The position numbers were made by a program, and so were the translations under genes. A stretch of 40,376 nucleotides of DNA from Anaerolineae bacterium (GTDB lineage Bacteria > Chloroflexota > Anaerolineae > Aggregatilineales > Phototrophicaceae). The notes beneath the pieces are model-generated. The model did not search any database. It was not told the DNA's origin and saw only the letters and a program-made list of their open reading frames with translations. The stretch covers positions 1 through 40,376 of the forward strand of contig JALHOR010000044.1 in the NCBI GenBank assembly GCA_022842885.1. Direction: 5' to 3'. Shown here piece after piece: positions 7,292-15,863 of the stretch (its first letter is position 1; each line of letters begins with the position of its first letter).

Positions 7292-8506
7292 CTATTCAAT
7301 CTCAATCGCCATTGCCACCGCTTCGCCGCCGCCGAGACACAATGCCGCGATGCCTTTTTTCATGTTCCGGTCTTGCAGCGCGTGGATGAGCGTCACCAAC
7401 ACCCGCGCCCCACTCGCGCCCAACGGATGCCCCAACGCAATCGCGCCGCCATGCACATTAATTTTTTCCAGCGGAATCGGGTAATTCTCGCGCTCTAAGC
7501 CGCGCATATCTGCCAAGACCTGCGCGGCAAATGCTTCGTTAAATTCAAATAAATCCACCTCATCCACTGACCAACCTGCCCGCTGCAAGGCAATTGGCAC
7601 GGCTTTTACGGGCGCGTAAAAAATCCACTTGGGTTCTAGCGCGGCATGACCATAGCCGACGATACGCGCTATTGGGGTATGCCCATGTTTTTCAGCATAG
7701 TCGCGGCTGGCAACGACTAAGGCAGCCGCACCATCGTTTAAACCGGGCGCATTGCCAGCGGTCACTTGCCCATCTTTTTCAAACGCCGGGGGTAATTTTG
7801 CCAATGCTTCCGAGGATGTATCGCGCCGGATGGGTTCATCGCTATCAATGACCGTATCGCCTTTTTTGGATTTCAGCACAATCGGCGCAATTTCCGCTTT
7901 GAATTTGCCATTGTCCGTTGCTTGCGCTGCCAATTGATGGCTGCGGAGGGCAAATTCGTCCATTTCTTCGCGGGTGACTTCTAGTTGCTTACCAATAAAA
8001 TCAGCAGCACTGCCCATCGCCCAATGTTCAAACGAACACCACAACCCATCATTCTGAACCGAGTCTTTCAGCGTGACATCCCCGAATTTGCTGCCTGCGC
8101 GAAGCTGGTAATTCAGATAAGGCGCGTTGCTCATGCTCTCTACGCCGCCTGCTAAATACACATCGCCATCTTCAGCTTTGATGGCATTTGCCGCCAGCAT
8201 CACCGCTTTTAAACCGCTGCCACACACTTTATTGATGCTGACACCGCCCACCGTTTCAGGCACGCCCGCACTTATGCTGATTTGGCGCGGCAATGCTTGT
8301 CCCACGCCCGCGCTGATGACATTGCCCAAAAACACCTCATGCACATCGGCGGCATTGATGCCACTGCGCTCTATCGCGGCGCGGAATGCCACTTTGCCCA
8401 GTTCAGCAGCATTCAAGCTAGAAAGTGCGCCCAAAAATTTACCTTGCGGTGTGCGTGCGCCGCTGAGAATCACGGGATTGCGCCCGTTTTTGCCATTGCT
8501 TGCCAT
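7292..8506 (-). CDS. Acetyl-CoA C-acetyltransferase (thiolase)
   Basis: This 404-residue protein has the usual length and all catalytic motifs of the thiolase family. The nucleophile is Cys95 in NKVCGSGLKA, with His360 in ALGHPLGASGAR and Cys390 in ALCLGGGEA. It would condense two acetyl-CoA to acetoacetyl-CoA, or run the reverse cleavage, in the cytoplasm. Degradative and biosynthetic roles cannot be separated from sequence alone. No beta-oxidation or mevalonate genes lie next to it. The start is ATG at 8506, six bases after the stop of the HIT-protein gene, so the two are probably co-transcribed from the promoter near 9087. No strong ribosome-binding site is visible, which fits translational coupling. 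Downstream is the inverted-repeat island. Confidence 0.95.
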   Translation of the reverse strand: MASNGKNGRNPVILSGARTPQGKFLGALSSLNAAELGKVAFRAAIERSGINAADVHEVFLGNVISAGVGQALPRQISISAGVPETVGGVSINKVCGSGLKAVMLAANAIKAEDGDVYLAGGVESMSNAPYLNYQLRAGSKFGDVTLKDSVQNDGLWCSFEHWAMGSAADFIGKQLEVTREEMDEFALRSHQLAAQATDNGKFKAEIAPIVLKSKKGDTVIDSDEPIRRDTSSEALAKLPPAFEKDGQVTAGNAPGLNDGAAALVVASRDYAEKHGHTPIARIVGYGHAALEPKWIFYAPVKAVPIALQRAGWSVDEVDLFEFNEAFAAQVLADMRGLERENYPIPLEKINVHGGAIALGHPLGASGARVLVTLIHALQDRNMKKGIAALCLGGGEAVAMAIEIE

Positions 8507-8512
8507 AAACTA

Positions 8513-9013
8513 TCACGCTTTCTCTGGGAACAATTTTTCCCACACTAATTTGAGGTCATGAAACGTATTGTCTAATGTATCGGGGATAACCCGCGTATTG
8601 CCAACGGTACTCATAAAATTGGCATCACCATTCCAGCGCGGCACAATATGAAAATGATAATGCGCCGCAATGCCAGCGCCCGCTGCTGCACCGATGTTCG
8701 CGCCAATATTAAACGCCTGTGGTTTGTAGGCTTCGCGCAGCACCGCCAACGCCCGATTCACCATTACCATCATATCCGTGAGCGCCTCAAGTGGCATATC
8801 TTCCTGAGAGGTGATGTGGTCATAGGGTACAATCATCAGATGCCCGTTGTTGTATGGAAATAAATTTAGCGTGACATATACATAATCTGACCGGGCGATG
8901 ACTTGTTCTACCGTGTCATCGGCGTTGATTTTGTTACAAAACACGCAGCCTTCAACCGGCTTTTTTTCGCCTTTGATATATGCCATGCGCCATGGGGTAT
9001 AGAGATGTTGCAT
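8513..9013 (-). CDS. HIT-family nucleotide hydrolase/phosphorylase
   Basis: With the start at 9013 the protein has 166 residues and begins MQHLYTPWRM, matching the typical N-terminus of bacterial HIT proteins of the Ap4A-phosphorylase-like group. The histidine triad is HYHFHIV (His118, His120, His122), where the middle His attacks the substrate phosphate. Cys23 and Cys26 in GCVFC form half of a likely zinc site. The reading frame is open to an ATG at 9097, adding 28 residues. However, that extension overlaps the -10 box at 9087-9092 and has no ribosome-binding site, whereas AAAGAG stands five bases before the 9013 ATG. The likely role is hydrolysis of dinucleoside polyphosphates or nucleotidyl conjugates. 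It is co-oriented with thiolase. Confidence 0.92.
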   Translation of the reverse strand: MQHLYTPWRMAYIKGEKKPVEGCVFCNKINADDTVEQVIARSDYVYVTLNLFPYNNGHLMIVPYDHITSQEDMPLEALTDMMVMVNRALAVLREAYKPQAFNIGANIGAAAGAGIAAHYHFHIVPRWNGDANFMSTVGNTRVIPDTLDNTFHDLKLVWEKLFPEKA

Positions 9014-9086
9014 AAGGACTCTTTGTGATTTGGCTATTGGTTTTTCGGACGATGCTTTGATAATTGAATCATGATTTGATAAGCTC

Positions 9087-9092
9087 ATTATA
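9087..9092 (-). promoter_or_regulatory. Probable -10 box for the HIT-thiolase transcript
   Basis: On the minus strand this reads TATAAT exactly. No good -35 is visible at 16-18 bases. It would start transcription near 9080, downstream of the ATG at 9097 and upstream of the ATG at 9013, which supports the shorter HIT protein. Confidence 0.5.
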
Positions 9093-9160
9093 AACACACA
9101 TTACGAACCAAACAAGCACCTTGCTCTAAGACCAATATCACATTCTGAGGGTCATTTATC

Positions 9161-9460
9161 ATGCCAAGCAAAACGCTCACCGTGATTTTTTTGTTGTTAT
9201 TGTTTTTACTACCCTCATCGGCACAAGAAACGCCTGAGATTTCGACCCCTCCGGCTGCCACGCTTTCGCCAAGCCAAGCTATTGATTTGACTGCCACCCA
9301 GCTTATCGCCAAATATGATGCCACTGCTACTGCCTATCCAGTCTCCGAAGAACAGGTGGATGCATACGGCGCGTTTGTCTTTGTGCTGGCGTTTGGCTCG
9401 CTGCTCATTGTCTTTGTGCCATTATTATTTGGCGTGTGGTGGATGAATCGGGGAAAATGA
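9161..9460 (+). CDS. Small exported or membrane protein of unknown function
   Basis: This 99-residue protein has a hydrophobic N-terminal signal segment (about residues 6-19) with a plausible cleavage site after SSA. A Thr/Pro/Ser-rich stretch follows, then a second hydrophobic helix (about 70-94) ending WWMNRGK. Mature protein would be a short extracytoplasmic segment anchored by one helix with its basic end in the cytoplasm. GAGGG lies 10-11 bases before the ATG. It is the first gene of a + strand run (DUF4258, DUF2283, birA, unknown), and the next start follows four bases after its stop. I do not recognise a family. Confidence 0.7.
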   Translation: MPSKTLTVIFLLLLFLLPSSAQETPEISTPPAATLSPSQAIDLTATQLIAKYDATATAYPVSEEQVDAYGAFVFVLAFGSLLIVFVPLLFGVWWMNRGK

Positions 9461-9464
9461 TACT

Positions 9465-9713
9465 ATGTTGAATATCAAAGGTGTTGACTATTATTTTACT
9501 GACCATGCCTTGTGGCAAATGGAAAAACGTAGTATTCCCGAAGATTGGGTACGGCAAACCATTGTAAATCCTGATAGTGAACCAGAATATGATGATGAAC
9601 GAGATACCTATCGTTACCAGAAGATTTTTCGTTATGATAATCTTGTGCATCGGTTGCGGGTTGTTGTTGATGAAAATTTCCACAATATCATTACAGTCAT
9701 GTATCAAGATTGA
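9465..9713 (+). CDS. DUF4258-like small protein
   Basis: This 82-residue protein has the pattern of DUF4258 (PF14076). FTDHALWQMEKRSIPEDWV has the conserved His and Arg of the 'HA..R...RGI....V' signature, followed by Tyr/Arg-rich strands (YRYQKIF, HRLRVVVDE) and a final NIITVMYQD strand. The fold is related to small RNase-toxin-like domains, and family members often sit directly before a DUF2283 protein, as here. Biochemical activity is not established. GGGGA lies ten bases before the ATG. It is four bases after the previous stop and 16 bases before the DUF2283 start. Confidence 0.8.
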   Translation: MLNIKGVDYYFTDHALWQMEKRSIPEDWVRQTIVNPDSEPEYDDERDTYRYQKIFRYDNLVHRLRVVVDENFHNIITVMYQD

Positions 9714-9729
9714 ATGGGAGAATTGACGT

Positions 9730-10014
9730 ATGGAATTTCGTTATGATGCGGCAGTAGATGCGCTAACAATTAATCTAAACGACAAAAAATCAGCTAAAAC
9801 ACTGGAAATCAACAAAGATGTTTTTGTGGATTTTGACGAAAACGGCAACATTACAAGTATCGAGCTTCTTTATGTCTCGCGCTACGCTGATAATGTGCAG
9901 CAAATTACCTATCAATATAGCCCAAAGCAAGACCGCCCGGCAAAGCCAGAAGTGCCTACCGAACAAAACGAGAGTCTGGCGGTTGAGCCAGTCACCAGCG
10001 AAACATCGGCATGA
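9730..10014 (+). CDS. DUF2283-domain protein
   Basis: This 94-residue protein shows the DUF2283 (PF10049) pattern. YDAAVDALTINL comes at residues 4-15, then VFVDFDENGNITSIELLYVS, matching the family's 'vDyd.dG.ivgIEil.as' core. The tail after about residue 70 is Pro/Glu/Thr-rich and probably disordered. DUF2283 proteins commonly follow DUF4258 proteins, and the pair has the size and order of a toxin-antitoxin-like module. GGGAG stands nine bases before the ATG. Its stop overlaps the birA start (ATGA at 10011-10014), so the two are translationally coupled. Confidence 0.82.
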   Translation: MEFRYDAAVDALTINLNDKKSAKTLEINKDVFVDFDENGNITSIELLYVSRYADNVQQITYQYSPKQDRPAKPEVPTEQNESLAVEPVTSETSA

Positions 10015-10757
10015 CGGATTTAAATCAAACAACACTGCAAGCACGATTGGCAGCGCGTCCCTTTCAGTTTTTTGTAATTATAGACAGTACCAATGATATT
10101 GCCATGCGCTGGCTTAACGATGGGGCAGAGGCGGGGTCAGTAGTGATTGCCGATGAACAACTCAAAGGGCGTGGGCGCATGGGGCGTACTTGGCATACCC
10201 CACCCGGTGTTGCCATTGCTATGTCGGTGATTCTTAAGCCGCCCGTAGAATTTGCCAATCGGGTGAGTATGTTGGGGGCGTTGGTCGTGGCGGAGTTGTG
10301 CGAAGGGGTGGGCGCAAAAAATGTGGGCATCAAATATCCCAACGATGTACAAATTGATGGGCGCAAAGTCTGCGGGGTGCTGCCAGAAGCATCGTGGGAG
10401 CATCATCAATTACAAGGTGTTGTCTTGGGCATGGGCGTGAATGTGCGAGTGCAGTTTGATGAGCAGTTGGCACAAACGGCGACAAATTTGGAAACAGCAG
10501 CGCGGCGTGATTTAAATCGGGTTGAACTTATTGCTTATCTTTTGACACGTATAGATACTTGGGCAGCAACGATTCATACGATGGATTTTTTCAGCGCGTG
10601 GAAAAATCGTTTGAATACCATTGGGCAGCGGGTAACTATCGGGGATATTAGCGGCGTTGCCGAAGATGTAGACTCATCCGGCGTATTATTGGTTCGTACA
10701 GCCAATAATCAACTAGAGCGAGTCATTGCCGGGGATGTGCTGCTGACGGGCGAATGA
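10011..10757 (+). CDS. birA: Biotin--[acetyl-CoA-carboxylase] ligase, class I
   Basis: This 248-residue cytoplasmic enzyme attaches biotin to the biotin carboxyl carrier protein through biotinyl-AMP. Signatures are STN (26-28), the biotin/ATP loop GRGRMGRTW (53-61) and KYPNDV (108-113, usually KWPNDV). The catalytic-lysine segment GRKVCGVLPE (117-126) follows, and the small C-terminal SH3-like domain is present. There is no N-terminal winged helix, so it cannot act as the biotin-operon repressor as in E. coli. The start overlaps the stop of the DUF2283 gene and its own stop region overlaps a possible ATG of the next gene. This places a housekeeping enzyme inside an otherwise obscure operon. 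Confidence 0.95.
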   Translation: MTDLNQTTLQARLAARPFQFFVIIDSTNDIAMRWLNDGAEAGSVVIADEQLKGRGRMGRTWHTPPGVAIAMSVILKPPVEFANRVSMLGALVVAELCEGVGAKNVGIKYPNDVQIDGRKVCGVLPEASWEHHQLQGVVLGMGVNVRVQFDEQLAQTATNLETAARRDLNRVELIAYLLTRIDTWAATIHTMDFFSAWKNRLNTIGQRVTIGDISGVAEDVDSSGVLLVRTANNQLERVIAGDVLLTGE

Positions 10758-10816
10758 TTAAAAACCATCGCAGCGAATTTGACACAAAAAACCATGACAG
10801 AGGCAGGGTAAGACGC

Positions 10817-12238
10817 ATGAGTATCGAACTGGATTGGAATATTGATGCCGATAAATCCCGCCCGCGAAAACTAGAAGAAGATGCCACAGAACGGCGGGCG
10901 CGGCGGCGGGCATTATTGCGCTTATTCCTGAGTATAGCAATTTTGATGGCATTGGCGGTCTTGGCAAGCTATTTGATTTCGCAGCGGCTTAAACAAGTGG
11001 AAATGCGGTTGGAGCAATTGCTGCGCGATACGGTGGATGCTGAAGTGGCGGCGCTGCGGATTGGCGATAGAGCCACTTTTTTGAGTATTCAGCGTAGTGC
11101 CACTAACGATTGGTTGGTCACGCAAGAGAATAATTTTCGGGCGTATCAGGCACAGAAGGTCGCTTCCGATGTGCAATTGACGGGGCGCATTGCCGAAGTG
11201 GTGATAGATGGGACACGCGGACGGGTACAAGTCGAAGAAATTGAAAATGGCATTCCCTATCTGCGGACATGGTATTACTGGAACTATGATGAGATTCGTA
11301 TTCCTAAAGACAACGGCGATGTCGAAGTGATTCCGGCAGGGTGGTATCATGTGCCGCCCGATTATACTTTTTGGGGCGAAGCGCAGGTTTTACAACAAGA
11401 ACGTTACACACTACGCTACCAAGCGATGGATGAACTTTTAGCGCAGCAAATGGCAGAAAAACTGGATGCTTGGTGGGAGTTCGCGTGCAGCACTTTTGAT
11501 TGTGCCACCGTGCCACCGATGACAGTGGATATAGTGGCAGTGCCATTGCCAGAAGTAACATGGGCAGATAACCCAGAAGCATGGCAGATGGTGGTGCCTT
11601 CGCCCTATGTGACCCGCGCCCGTGCTGATTTGCCCTTTGATGTATCATTGCAAATTCAATCAGCGACCTTGTTGGCGAATAAATTGGTTGACCGTGCCAT
11701 GAATAATTTGCAACCGGAATATCCTGCCGATGCTTATTATCTGAAATCCGCAGTTATTTCGTGGTTGGTTGGGCAATTTGTGCAGATAGATACCGGCGCA
11801 TATTTGATAGATAGTGTGGCACGTAACTATGGCACAGAAAAAATTGGTCAATTGCTGGCAGTGTTGCAACCCGGTGCTGATATTAGTGTGACGAGTGTCA
11901 TCGTGAATGCCGCCGATTTAGCGCAGGCAAATTTGGACTGGCGTGATTTTTTGACATGGCGGCTAAAGACCGAAGATGATTTGATTGCCCGCCGCGATGA
12001 GGCGAATTGGTTGCGGTTGGTAGCAACCCAGACCGATGCTGCCCGCAGTATGGCGTATGCCCGTTTTGATGTGGCGTTGACTGCCGAAGAAAAAGTCGTG
12101 GGTGCGCTGGTTGCTGGCGCAAGTGCTGATGGCTTGCCACAATTAGAAGCACGAGTGCGGGTGGGTGCCAACGGCATTTATCGGGAAGAAATCATGTTTT
12201 TTGTGCTGATTAACAATGTTTGGTTGCGTGCCGGATAA
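10817..12238 (+). CDS. Single-pass anchored protein of unknown function
   Basis: With the start at 10817 the protein has 473 residues. AGGG stands eight bases upstream. An in-frame ATG at 10754 overlaps the birA stop and would add 21 basic residues, but it has no ribosome-binding site. A charged, Arg-rich cytoplasmic N-terminus is followed by one helix (about residues 32-55) and a large extracytoplasmic part. That part has an NTF2-like feel at both ends (ATFLSIQ..NDWLV near the start, RVGANGIYREEIMFFVLI at the end). The middle (ANKLVDRAMNN ... SAVISWLVGQF ... NYGTEKIGQLLAVL) recalls the peptidase MA layout of Chloroflexota membrane proteins but lacks an HExxH motif, so it is probably not an active metalloprotease. 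Function unknown. Confidence 0.75.
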   Translation: MSIELDWNIDADKSRPRKLEEDATERRARRRALLRLFLSIAILMALAVLASYLISQRLKQVEMRLEQLLRDTVDAEVAALRIGDRATFLSIQRSATNDWLVTQENNFRAYQAQKVASDVQLTGRIAEVVIDGTRGRVQVEEIENGIPYLRTWYYWNYDEIRIPKDNGDVEVIPAGWYHVPPDYTFWGEAQVLQQERYTLRYQAMDELLAQQMAEKLDAWWEFACSTFDCATVPPMTVDIVAVPLPEVTWADNPEAWQMVVPSPYVTRARADLPFDVSLQIQSATLLANKLVDRAMNNLQPEYPADAYYLKSAVISWLVGQFVQIDTGAYLIDSVARNYGTEKIGQLLAVLQPGADISVTSVIVNAADLAQANLDWRDFLTWRLKTEDDLIARRDEANWLRLVATQTDAARSMAYARFDVALTAEEKVVGALVAGASADGLPQLEARVRVGANGIYREEIMFFVLINNVWLRAG

Positions 12239-12251
12239 GCGCCGCTGCTTG

Positions 12252-12260
12252 TGCTATAAT
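12252..12260 (+). promoter_or_regulatory. Extended -10 promoter element before the 95-residue membrane protein
   Basis: TGCTATAAT, a perfect -10 with an upstream TGn, lies 42 bases before the ATG at 12303. No clear -35 is seen. The same nine bases occur before gyrA. Confidence 0.6.
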
Positions 12261-12302
12261 CATCACTATTAAGAGATACTTTGCCTTGGGGAGCAAGAGA
12301 CT

Positions 12303-12590
12303 ATGGCGACCAGAAGACCAACCAAGCCAGCGAAATCAACCACCAAAAAAGAGGATGATGTTCGCAGCATATTGGGGGATGATGACGACAGCGATGGCAT
12401 TGTCTTAGCAGATGATTTTGAATTTGCGGGCAGCACCGAGATTGATAGTGATGGCAGCGCCCGACAAGCCCCGGCTAAATTTTTGGGCATGAGCGCCGGA
12501 GAACGGGCTTTTCTATCGGTGGTGTTGTTCTTTAATATCCTGATTTTGGGGGCGGCACTGCTGCTTATCACGGGACGTTTGCAATTTTAA
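12303..12590 (+). CDS. Small acidic tail-anchored membrane protein, unknown
   Basis: This 95-residue protein begins with a basic Lys/Arg/Thr-rich stretch (1-16), then a strongly acidic middle (17-53, including DDDDSD). A single hydrophobic helix at about 68-90 ends close to the C-terminus. No signal peptide precedes the charged part, so the acidic region is most likely cytoplasmic with the helix as a tail anchor. GGGGAG stands nine bases before the ATG, and it has its own extended -10 promoter. It is separated from the previous gene by 64 bases. I do not recognise a family. Confidence 0.7.
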   Translation: MATRRPTKPAKSTTKKEDDVRSILGDDDDSDGIVLADDFEFAGSTEIDSDGSARQAPAKFLGMSAGERAFLSVVLFFNILILGAALLLITGRLQF

Positions 12591-12603
12591 GCGCAGTATC
12601 CCC

Positions 12604-12632
12604 AACAAAAAGGCGGGTTTCAAAGCCCGCCT
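12604..12632 (-). terminator. Rho-independent terminator of the penicillin acylase gene
   Basis: On the minus strand AGGCGGGCTTTG pairs back to an arm ending CCCGCCT, a 7-bp GC-rich stem, and TTTTTGTT follows. It lies 15 bases beyond the acylase stop. On the + strand the stem is the same but lacks a T-run, so it probably does not stop the 95-residue gene efficiently. Confidence 0.85.
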
Positions 12633-12647
12633 CATATCGTTAGTCTA

Positions 12648-15206
12648 TTACGGATTCAAAATCAACGTACTCGCCGTATTGGCATCCACTTGGTCGCGTG
12701 TCCACAACATTGGGATATACTCAATCTTGCGCCACAAATCAATCATATTGCCATAATGCGAGCTAAATGGATGTCCACTTTGCCCGGTGGTATGGATAAT
12801 TTGGCTGTTGCTGAAATCCCCCATATCCACAATGAGCCGCATTGAAGGCGCGGCACGGACTTCTAACGAAGTGTTGAATGCCGCAGTCGCATTGACGATA
12901 GCAGAACCACCCCCGGTTGGGACGGGCCCGCGATTGACCATATTTTCGATGAGGTCAATCCCACTGACGCCCAACGGATTGCTGATGAACGTGGCAGTAT
13001 GCAACGCACCCCATGACCAATCATCGCGTTTTTCGCCTAATTTTTTCACGATTTCATCATAAGCGGCTGTGAATGCGCGGCGGACAATGGCATCACGAGT
13101 TTCGACCACATCAGCGGTACTGGCATCATCCCACCAAACATTTTCTGGTTCTGCCATCAATAATCCGGTTGCCCATTGTACTTCCCCGCCATAACCCGTT
13201 TGTTCGTCTATTGCCGCGAGTTCATCTTCATACAGATATTCACCCAATTTGAACCAGAACATGCCGAATAACGCGCCCTGCGAACTCTCGGCATTCATAT
13301 GGAAATCCCACTCAAGCATCCAATCGCGTAGGTCATTTAGGGCGGCATCTTCAAAATCAATGTCTGCCAAATAGGGGGCAATACGTTCAGCAAAGAGTGA
13401 TTTGTTATCCCCATGAATGGCACTAAAAGATTCAATCGTATGCTTTTCAGTGGCTTCTAGCAGTTCATTGATGCGTGCGCCGCGCTGCCCATAATCCCAC
13501 TGATAACCAAACACATAATGCGCGTCTTCGCCAAATTCTGTACCGAGTGCCTGCGCTAAACTCGCATAATATTCCAACGGCACGAGTGCCTGATTTGCGG
13601 TTGAAATATAGCCGCGTTCTGGGTTATACAGCGATGGTAAATATTCAAACGGCACATAGCCGCGCCATTCAAATTCATCAGTAGAGCCATCCATCGGCAG
13701 CAACCCATCATGCCCCGGCGCACGCACCGGAATTTTGCCCGGAATTTGATAGCCGATGTTGCCTTCCGTATCGGCATAGACAACATTTTGCGAAGGTGTA
13801 TCCCACAAAGCAACAGCAGCGCGGAATTCTTCCCAATTGGTGGCTTGATTCAAACGCATGAGTGCCGTAAATAATGTGCCGCCTTCATCCAACGCTGTCC
13901 AGCGTAATGCCAATGGATTATCATTGTTGAAGCCCAGAATCTTGCCATCGTCATCGCGTTGATTATCGTTGATGATGGGTCCCAAATGCGTTTCCCGAAC
14001 TTGCAGCGTCACTGTTTCATCACTATCACCATAGCGAATGACTTCTTCATGAACGGTCATATCACGCCAGTCGCCATTCCATTCGTATTGCAGCGGATTG
14101 TCTGGGTTGATTTTGATGCGATACAAATCTTGGGTATCCCAAGTGGTATTCGTCACACCCCAAGCGATGTGGTCATTATGCCCAACCACGATGCCGGGTG
14201 TCACCGAGAAGCCTAAGCCGCGCAAATTCAACGGACATTCGGCGCTCACAGGTTGGCAATGCAGCCCAATTTGATACCAAATCGAAGGCATTCCGATACT
14301 CAAATGCGGGTCATTTGCCAAGAGCGCGTTGCCGCTTTCGGTCATGCTGCCTGCCGTCACCCAGTTATTGCTGCCAATATCTGCGCCTTTGCCAAAAGCG
14401 AAGCCCGTATTGGTGTCAAAATTTCCAGCAAAATTTGAATTGATGCCCGTGATACCATCCGTAAAGGTGTTCGTCACGGCAAAAGGTTCGCCTGCTGCGG
14501 GCAGTTCGTCGGGTTGGATAATCGTGGGGTAGGTATCGAAAGGATAACCCGGTTCATAGTCTTGCAGCAGTTCAGCATCAAATTCTTCCAAGAATGCCGA
14601 AGAAAATTCTTCGTCGCTCATATTGCCGCTTAAATCCCACGCCATAACTTTCGTCCACACGACCGAATCAACCGGCGTCCAAGGTTCTATGGGAATATTG
14701 ACACCGGTCACGCCCAACAAGTTATATTCAAATGCCAATTGGGATACCGGACGACTCTGAATATAGGCATTCACGCCATCAGAAAATGATTGGATATAGC
14801 CTTTGATTTCGGGGTCGAGCAGTTCCAAATCGCGTTCTGCGGAACGTCGCCAACCGACCGTCCGAATGAAAATATCTTGTCCCATGACCGACTTATTTTC
14901 ACCCGTGAGTTCTTGAATGCTGCCACTGCCGATATGCCGATTAAATTCCATTTGCCACCAACGGTCTTGTGCCTGCACATAGCCTTGTGCAAAGAACAAA
15001 TCGTGCAAATTGCTGGCATAAATATGGGGGACTCCCCATGTATCCCGAATCACTTCTACCCGGTCTTTAAGTCCGGCAATCGTTAATGTTCCTTCCACTT
15101 GAGGGAGAGGGGCATTTGTCCATTGATAGGCGAAAAATGCCACGACAGCAGCAGCGATGAGGACAGCAACGAGCAGAACAAGTAAAAAATAGCGGACAAT
15201 TTTCAT
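12648..15206 (-). CDS. Penicillin acylase family protein (Ntn hydrolase, peptidase S45)
   Basis: This 852-residue exported enzyme precursor is of typical length for the family. An N-terminal helix (about residues 4-27) anchors or exports it. Then comes the alpha-chain region with RDTWGVPHIYA (54-64) and FFAQGYVQAQDR (71-82), typical of S45 enzymes. A linker precedes the autoproteolytic junction Gly278-Ser279 in GSNNWV, where Ser279 becomes the N-terminal nucleophile of the beta chain. NDPHLSIGMPSIWYQ (298-312) follows. Members cleave amide bonds such as acyl-homoserine lactones or beta-lactam side chains; the substrate is not predictable here. The gene stands alone on its strand with its own terminator. 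Confidence 0.93.
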   Translation of the reverse strand: MKIVRYFLLVLLVAVLIAAAVVAFFAYQWTNAPLPQVEGTLTIAGLKDRVEVIRDTWGVPHIYASNLHDLFFAQGYVQAQDRWWQMEFNRHIGSGSIQELTGENKSVMGQDIFIRTVGWRRSAERDLELLDPEIKGYIQSFSDGVNAYIQSRPVSQLAFEYNLLGVTGVNIPIEPWTPVDSVVWTKVMAWDLSGNMSDEEFSSAFLEEFDAELLQDYEPGYPFDTYPTIIQPDELPAAGEPFAVTNTFTDGITGINSNFAGNFDTNTGFAFGKGADIGSNNWVTAGSMTESGNALLANDPHLSIGMPSIWYQIGLHCQPVSAECPLNLRGLGFSVTPGIVVGHNDHIAWGVTNTTWDTQDLYRIKINPDNPLQYEWNGDWRDMTVHEEVIRYGDSDETVTLQVRETHLGPIINDNQRDDDGKILGFNNDNPLALRWTALDEGGTLFTALMRLNQATNWEEFRAAVALWDTPSQNVVYADTEGNIGYQIPGKIPVRAPGHDGLLPMDGSTDEFEWRGYVPFEYLPSLYNPERGYISTANQALVPLEYYASLAQALGTEFGEDAHYVFGYQWDYGQRGARINELLEATEKHTIESFSAIHGDNKSLFAERIAPYLADIDFEDAALNDLRDWMLEWDFHMNAESSQGALFGMFWFKLGEYLYEDELAAIDEQTGYGGEVQWATGLLMAEPENVWWDDASTADVVETRDAIVRRAFTAAYDEIVKKLGEKRDDWSWGALHTATFISNPLGVSGIDLIENMVNRGPVPTGGGSAIVNATAAFNTSLEVRAAPSMRLIVDMGDFSNSQIIHTTGQSGHPFSSHYGNMIDLWRKIEYIPMLWTRDQVDANTASTLILNP

Positions 15207-15236
15207 TTGTAATTTTCCGTAAAGTCGTGTTATAAT
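15207..15236 (+). promoter_or_regulatory. Promoter of the STAS-like gene
   Basis: TTGTAA (15207-15212) is 18 bases from TATAAT (15231-15236), which is preceded by TGT, an extended -10. It would give a leader of about 125 bases before the ATG at 15370. The leader holds no obvious strong hairpin. Confidence 0.5.
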
Positions 15237-15369
15237 TAGAAAAGTGTGATTATTTTAACCTATACTCTCAATCTATGCGACAATAAATTGGGTCTAAGGT
15301 ACTCCTGTCGGGTAATTCGCAGTAACGTTATACTAAAAACAATAAAGAAGTTGAAAAGGCAGGCGGGTT

Positions 15370-15807
15370 ATGAGTATCCGACTGGAATTGGACAAAACCG
15401 ATAACACCATCCTGCACCTGAATTTTGAGGGGCGCTGGACTTGGCAGCAATTCTCACGATTGTCGTATACATTGCGCCAAAGTTTGCCAGTGGTTAAATC
15501 CTCACGTATGGATTTTATTTGTGATTTGAGCCACAGTGATTCTGTACCGCCGGGTGTTGTCCGTAATTTGCAACCCATGCCAGAAGCTGACCCCATCCAA
15601 GGCATTACCATCATTGTCGGCGGTGGGTCGTTTGTGATGGCAGCAGTGGGCTTATTAAAAATTGTCAATCATTTTTCAGCACAACAATATTTTACCGCGA
15701 ATAACCTTGATGAAGCGCGGCGCATGATTAACGACCATCGCAGCCGTGAACCCAAACTCAAACCGTTGCCGCTGGCATTTATTCCTGAAGCCGCTGCGGG
15801 CGATTAA
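15370..15807 (+). CDS. STAS/SpoIIAA-like small protein, unknown role
   Basis: This 145-residue soluble protein has an alternating strand-helix pattern resembling a STAS (anti-sigma-factor antagonist-like) domain. An N-terminal strand pair (RLELDKTDNTILHLNFEG) is followed by helix WTWQQFSRLSYTLRQSL, strand MDFICDLS and a Pro-rich turn. Then come strand GITIIVGG, helix AAVGLLKIVN and YFTANNLDEARRMI, a typical final STAS-like strand-helix. The Ser/Thr phosphorylation site of true SpoIIAA is not evident. No sigma factor or kinase lies next to it, so a regulatory role is only suggested by the fold. It has an extended -10 promoter upstream and a strong terminator downstream. Confidence 0.65.
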   Translation: MSIRLELDKTDNTILHLNFEGRWTWQQFSRLSYTLRQSLPVVKSSRMDFICDLSHSDSVPPGVVRNLQPMPEADPIQGITIIVGGGSFVMAAVGLLKIVNHFSAQQYFTANNLDEARRMINDHRSREPKLKPLPLAFIPEAAAGD

Positions 15808-15832
15808 TCTGCTTAAAACCGAATTTTTTAGA

Positions 15833-15857
15833 GGCGAGTCTTACACTCGCCTTTTTT
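15833..15857 (+). terminator. Rho-independent terminator of the STAS-like gene
   Basis: GGCGAGT (15833-15839), loop CTTAC, ACTCGCC (15845-15851), then TTTTTT. The stem is perfect. The convergent TPR gene ends seven bases further on. Confidence 0.88.
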
Positions 15858-15863
15858 GATTCT

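Noticed and set aside
8513..9097. Longer HIT protein starting at 9097
   Set aside because: The extra 28 residues overlap the only good -10 box, lack a ribosome-binding site and precede the canonical N-terminus.
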